Source: Promerops cafer (Eukaryota; Chordata; Aves; Passeriformes; Nectariniidae). From it: 64,000 bases of DNA. Every line of letters starts with the position of its first letter. Position 1 is the first letter of the stretch. Where the stretch lies: NCBI GenBank assembly GCA_013398275.1, contig VZSE01010018.1:689256-753255 (forward strand). Direction: 5' to 3'. The notes beneath the pieces are model-generated. The model was given only the letters and a program-made list of their open reading frames with translations. It ran no database searches and was not told where the DNA came from. The translations under genes and the position numbers were made by a program. Positions 62,932 to 64,000 of the stretch are shown here, one piece after another.

Positions 62932-63557
62932 AAAGTGGGAAACAAACTCAATTCAAATAGCAGTAGGCAGAAATGACTTACATATTATGGTAAATTTGTG
63001 GACTCATTGAAATTTAATAATAGTAAATATACTTATTGCCAGACACCACCCTCTGAAACCTATTGCTACGATCTGGAACATAAATTCTCCATATGCAGAC
63101 AAATGGCAACTGTATAAGCCTACACAGCGTAGAGAAAATTGTGCAGATGTACTTTTGCAAAGAAAAGCTGAGGATTATGGTGGAATGCAGAGACCTGGCC
63201 TTACTGTGGTTCAAAGGGGGTTTTTTTACAATTATGTTATTTCTGTTCTCAAACTTCCACCCCCAGACACCTTCCTCCCTACCTCACCAGACTGTCTAAA
63301 GCTCCTCTTATGTGAGTGCCTCATATATGTGATAACTTACATTGGGAATAGATATTTGTCTTTCCTTCAGAGCAGATGCAAATTGTTTCTCAACACTTTT
63401 ATTAAAAAAAACCCCAAAAAACAACACAACAAAAAACAACTAAGAAGGAGCATGTTATCAAAATAATTCTAAGAAGCTCACAGATTGAGTTTTGTTCAGC
63501 TATCCTGATAGGGAGTACAGAACAAGTTTTGATGTAGAAGAAGGGTTAAATGTGAAT

Positions 63558-63605
63558 TAAAAAAGAAAAAAATAACCAAAAGAAAAGAAAACAAACAAAC
63601 AAACT
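63558..63605. repeat. A-rich run ending in (ACAA)n
   Basis: AAAAAAG and AAAAGAAAAG units run into CAAACAAACAAAC. This is low-complexity sequence. Confidence 0.8.
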
Positions 63606-64000
63606 AGAAAACAAAAATCCCCTGCACATATTGCAAATCTATTTTGAGGAGAACAACAAAAGAATGGAAAGTTTCTGTCTCTGTATTTGCTCCTGGACCA
63701 CAAATAATCTGAAGACTGTTTAAAAATTAATCATGCTGGATCAGCATCCTGGATCCCTCTACTATACAATGGCTGGATTCTGTTAAATACATAAGGGAAT
63801 GCCTGTGATGAACAAGGTACTTCATAAATTTATCATCTCTGTCTTGATCTGCTTCCTTAAATAACTGCAAAGTAGGCCTAGGCAGTGAGGTTACCTCCAC
63901 AGCTAAATTCCTTACGGGATTGCAGGAAAGAGCTGCAGAGGAGAGAGGGAAACAACCACAACAATAAACAGTCAGAGCTCCATAATCAATGTGCTGAAAG

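Larger units (their letters stand above)
62713..64000. other. Unannotated AT-rich non-coding DNA
   Basis: No gene or element recognised. A/C-rich low-complexity runs lie at 63398-63440 and 63558-63605. One unresolved base is present at 62931. Confidence 0.6.

Noticed and set aside
1..64000. tRNA, rRNA, CRISPR arrays, bacterial operons
   Set aside because: No cloverleaf boxes, rRNA-like text or regularly spaced direct repeats were seen, and sequence texture is vertebrate.

Overview
This window looks like intergenic or deep intronic DNA from a bird, probably a member of Neoaves. I find no protein-coding gene, tRNA, rRNA or CRISPR array that I can support. Base composition is AT-rich, roughly 38-40% GC by eye. 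Stop codons are dense in all frames, and almost every open frame is short enough to be chance. The organism call rests on the interspersed repeats. There are several CR1 LINE fragments, most ending in the CR1-type 3' tail (CCAACCCAAACCATTCT followed by short TCTGTG/TTCTATG-like repeats rather than poly-A). There are also two LTR remnants of families that are very common in bird genomes. I recognise no mammal-type SINEs or L1. Family recognition is from memory of consensus sequences and not from a search.

Layout. 1-7196: unannotated AT-rich DNA with a trinucleotide microsatellite near 430-490. 7197-7620: two CR1 3' fragments in opposite orientation, followed by a GC-rich block (about 7660-8100). 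8100-16263: AT-rich DNA with a perfect 17-bp hairpin (8934-8971), a near-palindromic steroid-receptor-like site (9996-10010) and a long pyrimidine tract (15074-15141). 16264-16800: a degraded plus-strand ERV LTR. 19235-19690: an old, highly diverged CR1. 25108-25540: a well-preserved CR1 3' end. 25541-36599: mostly plain sequence, with a candidate conserved regulatory element near 31630-31940. 36600-38035: the largest repeat, a CR1 fragment covering much of the reverse transcriptase, with stops, a frameshift and a damaged catalytic box. 38036-54385: mainly unannotated, with small hairpins and tandem duplications, a CpG cluster (45419-45524) and an unusually long orphan ORF (51219-51905). 54386-54957: a minus-strand solo-LTR-like element. 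54958-64000: AT-rich DNA with a GC-rich block next to an A-rich tract (55780-56420), a CpG cluster (59850-60096) and a very short CR1 tail (62647-62712). One base (62931) is unresolved.

There is no operon or pathway to describe. What function exists is most likely cis-regulatory, and that is inference because conservation cannot be measured from a single sequence. I did not find a convincing undescribed multi-gene system. The items most worth checking are the 228-codon orphan ORF, the two isolated CpG clusters, the homeodomain/AP-1-rich stretch near 31.6-31.9 kb, and the inverted CR1 pair.
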